DNA of 38,384 nt from Actinomycetes bacterium (lineage in GTDB: Bacteria > Actinomycetota > Thermoleophilia > BMS3ABIN01). This document shows positions 8,093 to 15,596 of the stretch, piece after piece. Location: assembly GCA_021790115.1 (NCBI GenBank), contig JAJYIM010000020.1, positions 1 through 38,384 of the forward strand. The letters are read 5' to 3'. The notes beneath the pieces are model-generated. The model ran no database searches and had not been told where the DNA came from. It was given only the letters and a program-made list of their open reading frames with translations. Numbering within the stretch: position 1 is the first letter of the stretch; every line of letters starts with the position of its first letter. The translations under genes were made by a program, and so were the position numbers.

Positions 8093-8185
8093 AGGGACGT
8101 ACGTTTCCAATGTTTCCAAATTTGGAAAGTGTCTGTTGCTGCACGCGATTTCTTGAATTTGGAAACATTGGAAACGTACGTCCCT
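8093..8185. repeat. Long perfect palindrome between thrS and nadE
   Basis: A perfect 30-bp inverted repeat, 8093-8122 and 8156-8185, encloses a 33-base loop. Each arm starts AGGGACGTACGTTTCCAATG. The right arm overlaps the thrS stop codon, whose last two bases are the first two of the arm. The GGGACGT-tipped form resembles repeats mobilised by REP-associated (Y1) transposases, but no such gene is in the window, so that link is inference. In RNA the arms would form a very stable hairpin between the two genes. Confidence 0.9.
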
Positions 8186-10130
8186 AAGTTTTTGTCTCCA
8201 CCCGCCGCGCCAGGTCCGCCACCAGCTCTTCCAGCGGCCGGGACCCCAGGTCCCCCCCGGCGTAGGAGCGCACCGACACCATGCCGGCGTCTTCCTCCCT
8301 GTCGCCAATAACGAGCATATAAGGCACCTTGTCAACTTCGGCGTTGCGGATTTTCTTGCCCACCGACTCTTTGCTGTAATCCAGCTGCACCCGGATCCGT
8401 TCCTGATTCAACCGCGCCGCCACCTGCCCGGCGTAGTCCAGATGCCGGTCGGCAACCGGCAGTATGACAACCTGCACCGGCGCCAGCCACAAGGGAAAAG
8501 CGCCGGCGTAGTGCTCGATCAGGCAGCCCATGAACCGTTCCAGCGAGCCCAGCAGGGCGCGATGAATCATGATCGGCCGGTGCACCTCGTTGTCTTCCCC
8601 CACATATGTAACATCAAAACGTTCCGGCAGGTTAAAATCAACCTGGATGGTTGTGCACTGCCACGCCCGCCCCAGGGCGTCGCGGATTTTGAGATCAATC
8701 TTGGGTCCGTAGAAGACGCCCTCGCCGGGATCAACCGCAAACTTCAAGCCGGCCTTTTCCAGGGCTGCTTTCAGCGCCCCGGTCGCCTTCTCCCAGTTCT
8801 CGTCGCTGCCCACTGACTTTTCCGGCCGCGTGGACAAATAGACATCATACTGGTCAAAACCGAAGGTGCCCAGCATAAACAGCACAAACCTGATTACGGA
8901 CAGGATCTCCTCTTCCAGCTGGTCGGGACGGCAAAAAATGTGGGCGTCGTCCTGGGTAAACCCGCGCACCCGCAAAAGACCGTGCAGGACGCCGCTGCGC
9001 TCATAGCGGTAAACTGTGCCCAGCTCCGCCCAGCGGATGGGCAGTTCGCGGTAGGAATGGATGCGACTCTTGTAGATCTTGATGTGGCCCGGGCAGTTCA
9101 TCGGCTTGACGATGTACTCCTGCCCCTCAATGTCCATCGGCGAATACATGTTCTCGCGGTAAAAGTCCCAGTGGCCGGACGTCTTCCACAGGTCGGCGCT
9201 GGCGATATGCGGTATCATCACCATCTCGTAGTCGTTGTCCAAATGGGCGTCGCGCCAGAAATCCTCGATAACCTTGCGCACCAGCGCCCCCTTTGGATGC
9301 CAGAGCGGCAGGCCGGCGCCAACTTCATCATCTATATGGAAAAGGTCAAGCTGCTTGCCCAGCAGGCGGTGGTCGCGGCGCTCGGCCTCCTTTAGATTCA
9401 GCAAGTACTGTTCCAGCTCTTTCCGGGTGGGGAAGGCAGTGCCGTAAATGCGGGTAAGCATGGGGTTTTTCTCACTGCCGCGCCAGTAAGCCCCGGCAAC
9501 GGATACCAGTTTGAAAGCCTTCAGTCGGCCGGTATCAGGGATATGCGGACCGCGGCAGAGATCGGTGAACTCATCGTTGGTGTAAGTGCTGGCCGGCTCC
9601 TCCGGCGGCAACTCCCCAAGCAGCTCCAGCTTGAACGGCTGGCCGGCGAACTCGCGGGCGGCGTCTTCCCGGCTAAGCTCACGCCGCTGAAACCGAGCCG
9701 CCGCTTTTACAATCTCAGCCATTTTCGCCTCAATTGCCGGCAGATCGGCTTCGCTTGCCGGCCGCGGCAGCTGAAAATCGTAATAAAAGCCATCCCGGGT
9801 GGCGGGGCCGATGCCCAGCTTGGCGCCCGGGTAAAGCTGCATCACGGCAGCGGCGAGCACGTGAGCAGCGCTATGCCTAAGCACCCCCAGGCCTTCTGGA
9901 GAATCAACTGTAATAATGTCAACCCTGTCTCCCTCATCAAGGTGATAGCTGAGATCAACCGTGATGTCATTGACTTTGGCGGCAACTGCTGCGCCAGCCA
10001 GACGCGGGCCGACGCCCGCCGCCACATCAAGGGCCGTCGCCCCTTCTGTCAAGTCAAAGTGGGAGTTGTCAGGTAGGGTTATTTTCAAAGCCGTGCTTAT
10101 TTTCCCCGTGATTCGGCTGGCGTCGGGCAA
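8184..10130 (-). CDS. thrS: Threonyl-tRNA synthetase
   Basis: Class II synthetase charging tRNA-Thr, 648 residues as given. In order: the TGS domain (LKITLPDNSHFDLTEGATALDVA), the editing domain with HSAAHVLAAAVMQLYPGAKLGIGPATRDGFYYDF, the catalytic core with MNCPGHIKIYK, RYERSGVLHGLLRVRGFTQDDAHIFC and DVTYVGEDNEVHRPIMIHRALLGSLERF, and the anticodon-binding domain. The first possible start is TTG at 10130. Most family members begin at the KITLPD segment, so a second TTG at 10088 is an alternative; neither has a good ribosome binding site. The stop codon lies on the tip of the palindrome at 8093-8185. I saw no T-box upstream. Confidence 0.97.
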   Translation of the reverse strand: MPDASRITGKISTALKITLPDNSHFDLTEGATALDVAAGVGPRLAGAAVAAKVNDITVDLSYHLDEGDRVDIITVDSPEGLGVLRHSAAHVLAAAVMQLYPGAKLGIGPATRDGFYYDFQLPRPASEADLPAIEAKMAEIVKAAARFQRRELSREDAAREFAGQPFKLELLGELPPEEPASTYTNDEFTDLCRGPHIPDTGRLKAFKLVSVAGAYWRGSEKNPMLTRIYGTAFPTRKELEQYLLNLKEAERRDHRLLGKQLDLFHIDDEVGAGLPLWHPKGALVRKVIEDFWRDAHLDNDYEMVMIPHIASADLWKTSGHWDFYRENMYSPMDIEGQEYIVKPMNCPGHIKIYKSRIHSYRELPIRWAELGTVYRYERSGVLHGLLRVRGFTQDDAHIFCRPDQLEEEILSVIRFVLFMLGTFGFDQYDVYLSTRPEKSVGSDENWEKATGALKAALEKAGLKFAVDPGEGVFYGPKIDLKIRDALGRAWQCTTIQVDFNLPERFDVTYVGEDNEVHRPIMIHRALLGSLERFMGCLIEHYAGAFPLWLAPVQVVILPVADRHLDYAGQVAARLNQERIRVQLDYSKESVGKKIRNAEVDKVPYMLVIGDREEDAGMVSVRSYAGGDLGSRPLEELVADLARRVETKT

Positions 10131-10141
10131 AGTTTAACACA

Positions 10142-10187
10142 ATAAAACGGATGCTGGATTCGGATGCTGGACGCTGGATAAAAGCCG
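10142..10187 (+). repeat. GGATGCTGGA repeats (family B)
   Basis: Two head-to-tail units (CGGATGCTGGATT, CGGATGCTGGACG) followed by CTGGATAAAAGCC, next to the thrS start. Same family as 2345-2361, 6297-6326 and 29824-29856. Confidence 0.6.
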
Positions 10188-10263
10188 ATGTCGCAGTTTC
10201 ATCATCTTCATAAAATCAGGCACCCCGGGCCGCCTGACACGGAAGAGTCCAATTATGACGCTA

Positions 10264-10334
10264 AGATTCTATCTCAAAAAGCATATTCTGCTGCGGCCGG
10301 CCTCGCGACGAACAGCCTTGCGAGAAAGATTCCA
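10264..10334. repeat. Short family A element (copy 3)
   Basis: Starts AAGATTCTATCTCAAAAAGC and ends GCCTTGCGAGAAAGATTCC, with CATATTCTGCTGCGGCCGGCC at the centre. It corresponds to the family A element with the long inner hairpin removed, about 70 bp, like the copy at 33241-33312. It lies in the divergent thrS/rdgB gap. A separate small hairpin, TCAGGC/GCCTGA, stands at 10216-10237. Confidence 0.75.
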
Positions 10335-10373
10335 AATATTTTCTTTGGCCAAATCGGGTAAAATCAAACTGCC

Positions 10374-10991
10374 ATGCTGCCGCCAGCGATAACTCTTGCT
10401 TCCGCCAACGCCAATAAATCCCGGGAATTTGAGACCCTGCTCAGCGGCGTGCGCGTGGAGCCGATGCCTGCCGGCTTCAAGCTGCCGGAGGAAACCGGCC
10501 ACAGCTTTTACGAGAATGCGCGCCTGAAGGCGATGGCGGTGCGGGAGCAGTTTATTGCCCGGGCAAGTGCTTTCGACGGCAAGGTTCCCTGGGTGATGGC
10601 CGACGACTCCGGCATCGAGGTGACGGCGCTGGCGGGCGCGCCCGGGATCTACTCATCGCGCTACGCCGGCGAGAATGCCACCGATGTGGACAATGTCAAC
10701 AAGCTGCTGAAAGCCCTGGCGGGCAAGGAAGACCGGCACGCCCGCTTCGTCTGCGAGATCGTGGCCATCTCCCCCGGGGGGGAGCAACTGCATGCCACCG
10801 GCGCCTTGGAGGGCAGCATAGCCGCAGAGCCGCGGGGCGGGTTTGGCTTTGGCTACGATCCGGTATTTGTACCCGAGGGTTATTCGCTAACGGTTTCACA
10901 GCTTTCTGCCGATGAAAAGAACCGTATCAGCCACCGCGCCCGGGCGGCCCTGGACCTGCTTGAACAGTTGCGGGGAGGCAAAAGCTCCTAG
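10374..10991 (+). CDS. rdgB: XTP/dITP diphosphatase (RdgB/HAM1 family)
   Basis: Cleaves non-canonical purine nucleoside triphosphates (ITP, dITP, XTP) to monophosphates, keeping them out of DNA and RNA. 205 residues, a normal length. Family motifs are LASANANKSREFE near the N-terminus, the catalytic VMADDSGIEVTALAGAPGIYSSRYAGENATD, and GFGFGYDPVFVPEG followed by SADEKNRISHRARA. It diverges from thrS across a 243-bp gap. A TAAAAT hexamer about 12 bases before the ATG may belong to a promoter, but no -35 is clear. Confidence 0.95.
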   Translation: MLPPAITLASANANKSREFETLLSGVRVEPMPAGFKLPEETGHSFYENARLKAMAVREQFIARASAFDGKVPWVMADDSGIEVTALAGAPGIYSSRYAGENATDVDNVNKLLKALAGKEDRHARFVCEIVAISPGGEQLHATGALEGSIAAEPRGGFGFGYDPVFVPEGYSLTVSQLSADEKNRISHRARAALDLLEQLRGGKSS

Positions 10992-11269
10992 GATGGGGCT
11001 TTCCAAGGGGGGATCGGACTTTTAGGGCGGGCGGAGCCTGTTGAGACGGGCTCTGGGCAGACCTAAAATCAAGGATTCCTTCAGGCAGGCTTCTGGGGCC
11101 GCCCGGACCGGACTAGCGCGGACTAACGAATGCGGTCCCGCGCCCGCCAAATTTAGGGCATCCCAAAGTCCGCAGCCCGTATTCACTTTCATTCCTGTTT
11201 TTTCACTCGGTGCAGGCTCCGGTCCCGCGGAGGGTTTGAATCAACGCCCCCAGCGGGTATTTAAGCCAC

Positions 11270-12415
11270 ATGAAGTGGTCTTTTAAAGTCGGCAGCGTTT
11301 TCGGCATCGAGCTGCGCGTTCATATCACTTTTTTCCTGATCCTGGTCTACGCTGCCTACCTCTGGGGAAGCCTCTACGGCGAGGGAACAGCCGGGGCCAT
11401 TTACGGCAGCGTCGTCATTCTGGCCCTGTTTGTCTGCGTGGTCATCCACGAGCTGAGCCACTCGCGGATGGCGCAGTACTTTGGCGGCGAAGTCTCCAGC
11501 ATTACCCTGCTTCCCATCGGCGGCGTCTCCTTGATGAAGAAGATGCCGGAAGAGCCCACCAGGGAGCTGCTGGTGTCGCTGGTGGGGCCGCTGAGCAACG
11601 TCATCATCGCCGTCCTGCTTATCCCGCTGCTTTATCTGGTCCCCAATCCTGTCGACGGCGCCTTCGGCGCCTTTAGCCGGCTGGCGGCAGGCAACGGCGA
11701 TGTGCTGATCGGCATTTCCGCCCAGGGGTTTATCAGTTACATGTTTTTTATCAACCTGTTGCTGGCCGCTTTCAACCTGCTGCCCGCTTTCCCGCTCGAT
11801 GGCGGCCGCGTCTTCAGGAGCATCCTTGCTGAGCGCATGTCATACATGAAGGCAACGCGCACCGCCGTCGTCGTCGGCCAGGCATTCGCCTTTATCCTGG
11901 GCATAATCGGCATCTTTACGCTGAACATCATCTTTATCATTATCGCCGTTTTTATCTATATGGGCGCCGAGCAGGAGGGCGCCGGCGCCGAGATGAAAAG
12001 CACGCTGGCGCAGCTGAAGGTGGGGCAGGCGCTGGCCCGCGACACGAAAACAGTGGCCCCGGATGACCGGCTGGGCGCGGTGGTAAACATGGTCATGCAC
12101 GAATATCAGGAGGATTTCCCGGTTGTCTCAGGCGGGGAGCTTGCCGGCGTTCTGACCCGGGCCAACCTGATTAACGGCCTGCACTCCATTGGCCCGGACG
12201 GGCCGGTGAGCCAGGTGATGGAAAAAGACTTTCCCGTCGTCTCCGCCGACGCCCCCTTCTCCGATGTTTACGAAAAAATGAACGAGCGGCGGATCAAGGC
12301 AGTGCCGGTGCTGGAGGACGGCCACCTGCTGGGCATGGTGACGCTGGAACACCTGAGCGAGGTCTTCATGTTGCTTGCCTCGACCGACCAGCCGCTAATA
12401 CCCGCCGCCAAATAG
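11270..12415 (+). CDS. Site-2-type (M50) membrane metalloprotease with CBS domains
   Basis: Intramembrane zinc protease, 381 residues. The first half is membrane-embedded. It holds the zinc motif HELSH (His60, Glu61, His64) inside a hydrophobic segment and the second zinc ligand in NLLPAFPLDGGRVFRSIL. The C-terminal half (about 245-375) is a pair of CBS domains (VAPDDRLGAVVNMVMHEYQEDFPVV ... VSADAPFSDVYEKMNERRIKAVPVLEDGHLLGMVTLEHL). Such CBS pairs usually sense adenine nucleotides. The natural substrate cannot be told. The ATG lacks a clear ribosome binding site. The 278 bp upstream of it hold no gene I can support. Confidence 0.92.
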   Translation: MKWSFKVGSVFGIELRVHITFFLILVYAAYLWGSLYGEGTAGAIYGSVVILALFVCVVIHELSHSRMAQYFGGEVSSITLLPIGGVSLMKKMPEEPTRELLVSLVGPLSNVIIAVLLIPLLYLVPNPVDGAFGAFSRLAAGNGDVLIGISAQGFISYMFFINLLLAAFNLLPAFPLDGGRVFRSILAERMSYMKATRTAVVVGQAFAFILGIIGIFTLNIIFIIIAVFIYMGAEQEGAGAEMKSTLAQLKVGQALARDTKTVAPDDRLGAVVNMVMHEYQEDFPVVSGGELAGVLTRANLINGLHSIGPDGPVSQVMEKDFPVVSADAPFSDVYEKMNERRIKAVPVLEDGHLLGMVTLEHLSEVFMLLASTDQPLIPAAK

Positions 12416-12438
12416 GCAGGCACGAGATTCTCATGAAG

Positions 12439-12461
12439 AAGGGCGCGAAACTCGCGCCCTT
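12439..12461 (+). terminator. Hairpin between convergent M50 protease and hsp20 genes
   Basis: Perfect 10-bp stem AAGGGCGCGA/TCGCGCCCTT with a 3-base loop, just after the protease stop. The T-run is short on either strand, so it may work together with the next hairpin. Confidence 0.55.
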
Positions 12462-12473
12462 TCAAGTAGCCTC

Positions 12474-12495
12474 AAAACCGTTGGTTTCGGTTTTT
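12474..12495 (+). terminator. Intrinsic terminator after the M50 protease gene
   Basis: AAAACCG pairs with CGGTTTT around a 7-base loop, and the stem ends in a run of five T on the plus strand. It forms a tandem terminator with the hairpin at 12439-12461. Confidence 0.6.
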
Positions 12496-12515
12496 CCCGA
12501 GGCGACACAGCCAGC

Positions 12516-13046
12516 TTACCTGCCCTCGCCACGCGGCGGAGGCGGCAGTCCCTCTCCGGGCGGCGGAGGCGGCGGGCCCTTCGGCTCGATGCGGGCTGCC
12601 TCGCCCTTGCCGGTCTTGATCTCGATCTTTTTTGTGGGAACCTCCTCGATGGCTCCCTTCACCTTGACCTCCAGCACGCCATCGGTGTAGGTGGCGTCAA
12701 TGTCCTTCTCCGTTACCTTCTCCGGCACCGGCAGCGACCTCTCAAAGCGGCCATAAGAGCGCTCGCGGCGGTAATAGTCATCTTCCTTGATCTCCTTGTC
12801 AGAGCGCCGCTCGCCCGAGATATTGAGCATGTGCTCGCTCAGCGAAATGTCAAGGTCATCGACCCCGATGCCGGGCAACTCAATCCTGACGATCATGTCG
12901 CTTCCCTTGCCATAGACATCCATGGGTGGAAACTGCATCACGTCAAGGCCGGGCTCCGACAACGATAACGGCCTTCCGAACGCCCGCCTCATCTCGCGCG
13001 GCATATCCAGAAGCTCCCTAAACGGTGTCCATCTTACCAGCGGCAT
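12516..13046 (-). CDS. Small heat-shock protein (Hsp20/alpha-crystallin family)
   Basis: ATP-independent chaperone that holds unfolding proteins. 176 residues from the ATG at 13046, which lies 8 bases after a strong AAGGAGG (13055-13059); the GTG at 13055 falls inside that site and is not a likely start. The alpha-crystallin domain covers about 40-140 (PPMDVYGKGSDMIVRIELPGIGVDDLDISLSEHMLNISGER ... DATYTDGVLEVKVKG). The C-terminal tail is unusual, a proline-glycine-rich stretch (GPPPPPPGEGLPPPPRGEGR) in place of the common short I-x-I tail. An AT-rich region upstream is shared with the divergent AbrB-like gene; I found no CIRCE or HspR site there. Confidence 0.95.
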   Translation of the reverse strand: MPLVRWTPFRELLDMPREMRRAFGRPLSLSEPGLDVMQFPPMDVYGKGSDMIVRIELPGIGVDDLDISLSEHMLNISGERRSDKEIKEDDYYRRERSYGRFERSLPVPEKVTEKDIDATYTDGVLEVKVKGAIEEVPTKKIEIKTGKGEAARIEPKGPPPPPPGEGLPPPPRGEGR

Positions 13047-13284
13047 CACTTTCACCTCCTTTTAAACAGTAAAAAGGCCCCGACAGCCAATTTCAGTTAC
13101 AACTATTAATTTGCCGATCGGCGCAGTTTTAAACTAGTGAAGTTTGCTTTATTTTTTGCGCGGCCCCTCAGCAAACAATTTCAGGCATCGAAGAAATAAA
13201 TCTTTCATACTTGTTTTTTCCATAAAACGTTATTAAGATGAATTATCATATTAATCGTGAAATGAACATAATAAAGAAAGCACG

Positions 13285-13536
13285 ATGGCTAAAAAACAAG
13301 AGCATGATGTCGAGTTCTTTGGCTCCGCCACAGTCGGCGAGCGGGGGCAAGTTGTGATTCCCTCTGACGCCAGGCAAAAGCTGGAGATCAGGCCTGGCGA
13401 CAAGCTGCTCATTTTTTCCGGATTTCACGGAAGGGCCCTGTCAGTGATGAAGGCGGAGCAGGTGACGGAATTTGTCTCCGGCGCCATGGCCAGGCTGGCC
13501 AAAATGGAACAGATCGCGCGCGGGAAGGGCAAATGA
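13285..13536 (+). CDS. AbrB/SpoVT-type transcriptional regulator
   Basis: 83 residues with the swapped-hairpin DNA-binding fold: FFGSATVGERGQVVIPSDARQKLEIRPGDKLLIFSG. The C-terminal part (KAEQVTEFVSGAMARLAKMEQIARGKGK) is helical and basic. Its last codons overlap the ABC ATPase gene start (ATGA), so the two are translationally coupled. It probably regulates its own exporter operon, which is inference from position. Confidence 0.9.
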   Translation: MAKKQEHDVEFFGSATVGERGQVVIPSDARQKLEIRPGDKLLIFSGFHGRALSVMKAEQVTEFVSGAMARLAKMEQIARGKGK

Positions 13537-14555
13537 GCGGCGCGGCAGACCTGGGCGCCGCCATCGAAGTCGAGCGGCTGTCGCGGCATTTCAATGGCCT
13601 CAAGGCTGTGGATGAGATCAGCTTTAGCGTCGGCCACAAGGAGATTTTTGGTTTTCTGGGTCCTAACGGCGCCGGCAAAACGACCACGATCAGCATGCTC
13701 TGCACGCTGCTTAAGCCAACTTCCGGCCGTGCTTCCCTAAGCGGCTTTGACATTGTCTCCCAGCAGGACGAGGTGCGCCAGTCAATCGGCATTGTCTTTC
13801 AGGATCCGACACTTGATGACCAGCTCACGGCCAGGGAGAACCTTCAGTTTCACTCCATGCTCTACAACGTCCCCAAGGGCGAACGGGAGCAGCGCACCGC
13901 CAGCGTTCTGGACATGGTTGGCCTTGGCCCCCGGTCCGCAGACAAAGTGGAGACTTTCTCCGGGGGAATGAAGCGGCGGCTGGAGATCGCCCGCGGACTG
14001 ATGCACTACCCGCACGTGTTGTTTCTGGACGAGCCGACCCTGGGGCTGGACCCGCAGACGCGCAGCTCCATCTGGGAGCACGTGCACGAGCTGAGGCAGC
14101 AGTATGACATCACTGTATTTTTGACAACGCATTACATGGACGAGGCGGAGAACTGCGACCGCATCGCCATCATTGACCATGGCCGCATAGTGGCGCTGGA
14201 TACCCCGGGGAACCTCAAACACAGTGTTGGCGGCGACATAATCACCCTGAAAGCGGAGGATGTTCAGGCTGCCCAAAAGGAGATCCAGGAAAAGTTTAGC
14301 ATTGAGGCGGGAATTACGGACGTGTCCGAAGCAGACGGCTCTGCCGGCAAACGCATCCGCTTGGAGGTGCCCAGCGGCAGGACGATGCTGCCGCATTTGC
14401 TGAAAGGCCTTTCAGTTGAGATTCAGTCGGTGTCTGTGCGCGAGCCCACGCTCGACGATGTCTTCCTTAATTTGACAGGCCGCCAGATTCGCGAGGAAAG
14501 CGCCGACAAAATGGAGTTTATGCGCACGCGCATCAGGCGGCGGCGGATGCGGTAA
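13533..14555 (+). CDS. ABC transporter ATP-binding protein (DrrA-like exporter)
   Basis: ATPase of an ABC-2 exporter, 340 residues. Walker A GPNGAGKTT (about 43-51), Q-loop FQDPTLDDQLTARENL, signature FSGGMKRRLEIARGL, Walker B VLFLDEPTLGLDPQ and switch His in LTTHYMDEAE. The C-terminal extension (about 230-320, ending EPTLDDVFLNLTGRQIREE) is the DrrA-family domain, common in drug and lipid exporters. The last residues are strikingly basic (RTRIRRRRMR). Its stop shares one base with the permease start. Confidence 0.95.
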   Translation: MSGAADLGAAIEVERLSRHFNGLKAVDEISFSVGHKEIFGFLGPNGAGKTTTISMLCTLLKPTSGRASLSGFDIVSQQDEVRQSIGIVFQDPTLDDQLTARENLQFHSMLYNVPKGEREQRTASVLDMVGLGPRSADKVETFSGGMKRRLEIARGLMHYPHVLFLDEPTLGLDPQTRSSIWEHVHELRQQYDITVFLTTHYMDEAENCDRIAIIDHGRIVALDTPGNLKHSVGGDIITLKAEDVQAAQKEIQEKFSIEAGITDVSEADGSAGKRIRLEVPSGRTMLPHLLKGLSVEIQSVSVREPTLDDVFLNLTGRQIREESADKMEFMRTRIRRRRMR

Positions 14556-15319
14556 TGAGAAGGTTCCGCGCCATCTACATCATCTGGCTGCGCGACCTGA
14601 AGCGTCATTTCCGCGACAGGGCCCGCATCTTCGGCTCGCTGGGAAGCCCCATTATTTTCATCTTCATTCTCGGTCAGGGCTTAAGCGCCTCGATTGCCGC
14701 GGGCGGCCTCACCGGCGGCCTCGACTACAAGCAGTTCATGTTTCCCGGAATCCTTGGTATGACGGTGCTGTTCGCGGGCGTGTTTGCCTCGGTGTCGATT
14801 GTCTGGGACCGGGAGTTTGGTTTCCTCAAGGAGATGCTGGTGGCGCCGGTGCCCACCTGGACCATTGCCCTTGGAAAGGTGATCAGCGGCGCCACGATCG
14901 CCGCCTTTCAGGGAACATTGATGCTGTTACTGGCGCCTTTTGCGGGCGTGCATCTCACGCCGCTGCTGATCTTGGAGCTGCTGCCGATGATGTTCCTGGT
15001 GGCTTTTTCCATGACCGGCATGGGTATCCTGGTGGCAACGCGGCTGAAAAGCATGCAGGGGTTTCAGATGGTGATGAACTTTTTCATGATGCCGATGTTT
15101 TTCATCTCCGGCGCCATGTTCCCGCTTAAGAATGCACCCCGGTGGCTGGACGGCATCTCCCGTGTCGATCCCCTTACTTACGGTGTGGACGCCATGCGGG
15201 CGATCATGCTGCCCAATTTTCCGAACCGTTATCCGCTGCCGCTTGACATCCTGGTGGTTGGCCTGCTGTCCGCGGCAATGATCACGATTTCGGTCACCGC
15301 TTTCAGCCGGCAAGCGTAG
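14555..15319 (+). CDS. ABC-2 type transporter permease
   Basis: Membrane partner of the preceding ATPase, 254 residues with about six hydrophobic segments. Family features are IIWLRDLKRHFRDRARIFGSLGSPIIFIFILGQGL at the start, WDREFGFLKEMLVAPVPTWTIALGKVISG in the centre and NFFMMPMFFISGAMFPLKNAPRWLDGISRVDPLTYGVDAMRAIML near the end. It is related to DrrB/NodJ permeases. The exported substrate is unknown. Confidence 0.94.
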   Translation: MRRFRAIYIIWLRDLKRHFRDRARIFGSLGSPIIFIFILGQGLSASIAAGGLTGGLDYKQFMFPGILGMTVLFAGVFASVSIVWDREFGFLKEMLVAPVPTWTIALGKVISGATIAAFQGTLMLLLAPFAGVHLTPLLILELLPMMFLVAFSMTGMGILVATRLKSMQGFQMVMNFFMMPMFFISGAMFPLKNAPRWLDGISRVDPLTYGVDAMRAIMLPNFPNRYPLPLDILVVGLLSAAMITISVTAFSRQA

Positions 15320-15338
15320 CCGGTCGGCGTGACCGGCT
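15318..15338. terminator. Hairpin at convergent gene ends
   Basis: Perfect 8-bp stem AGCCGGTC/GACCGGCT with a 5-base loop. It overlaps the permease stop on one side and the stop of the small minus-strand gene on the other. A CTTTTT run follows 14 bases later on the plus strand, so it is at best a weak terminator by itself. Confidence 0.45.
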
Positions 15339-15492
15339 AACCGGCCCGGCTTTTTAGCTCGGCGATCTCGTCCTCGATCTCCATCATCATGAAGTCGATC
15401 TTGTGGCCGCCGTGGTTTGAGCGGACTTTTCTTAAGTCGCCCAACTCCTTTTTCAGCTCCTCGATGCGCTGCCTAAGCTCTTCGGCGTTCAT
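15337..15492 (-). CDS. Small coiled-coil protein of unknown function
   Basis: 51 residues, MNAEELRQRIEELKKELGDL then RKVRSNHGGHKIDFMMMEIEDEIAELKSRAG. It is charged and almost wholly helical, with heptad-like leucines on both sides of a central HGGHKIDF turn, so a helical hairpin is likely. The start at 15492 is fixed by AAAGGAGG six bases upstream. It lies 104 bp downstream of the Nramp-like gene on the same strand and might share its transcript. I do not recognise the family. Confidence 0.7.
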   Translation of the reverse strand: MNAEELRQRIEELKKELGDLRKVRSNHGGHKIDFMMMEIEDEIAELKSRAG

Positions 15493-15596
15493 GGCCCCTC
15501 CTTTCCAAAATCCCCTTCTTGCGGAATGAAAATATAGATGCCGGATGCCGGCAAAAAGATGCAAAGGAACTTTGAACCGAAATTGCCGCGGCCGGC

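Noticed and set aside
10131-10373. T-box riboswitch upstream of thrS
   Set aside because: The conserved T-box sequence (AGGGTGGNACCGCG type) and specifier stem are not present; only repeats and a 6-bp hairpin are seen.
11233-11242. GGTTTGAATC, resembling a tRNA T-loop
   Set aside because: The flanking bases do not form a T-stem and no acceptor, D or anticodon arms are nearby.
11041-11286. 81-codon frame upstream of the M50 protease gene
   Set aside because: It overlaps the protease start, has no ribosome binding site, and its composition (scattered Pro, Arg, Gly) is not protein-like. I see no supported gene in 10992-11269.
13060-13284. CIRCE or HspR operator before hsp20
   Set aside because: Neither TTAGCACTC-N9-GAGTGCTAA nor CTTGAGT-N7-ACTCAAG occurs in the AT-rich gap.
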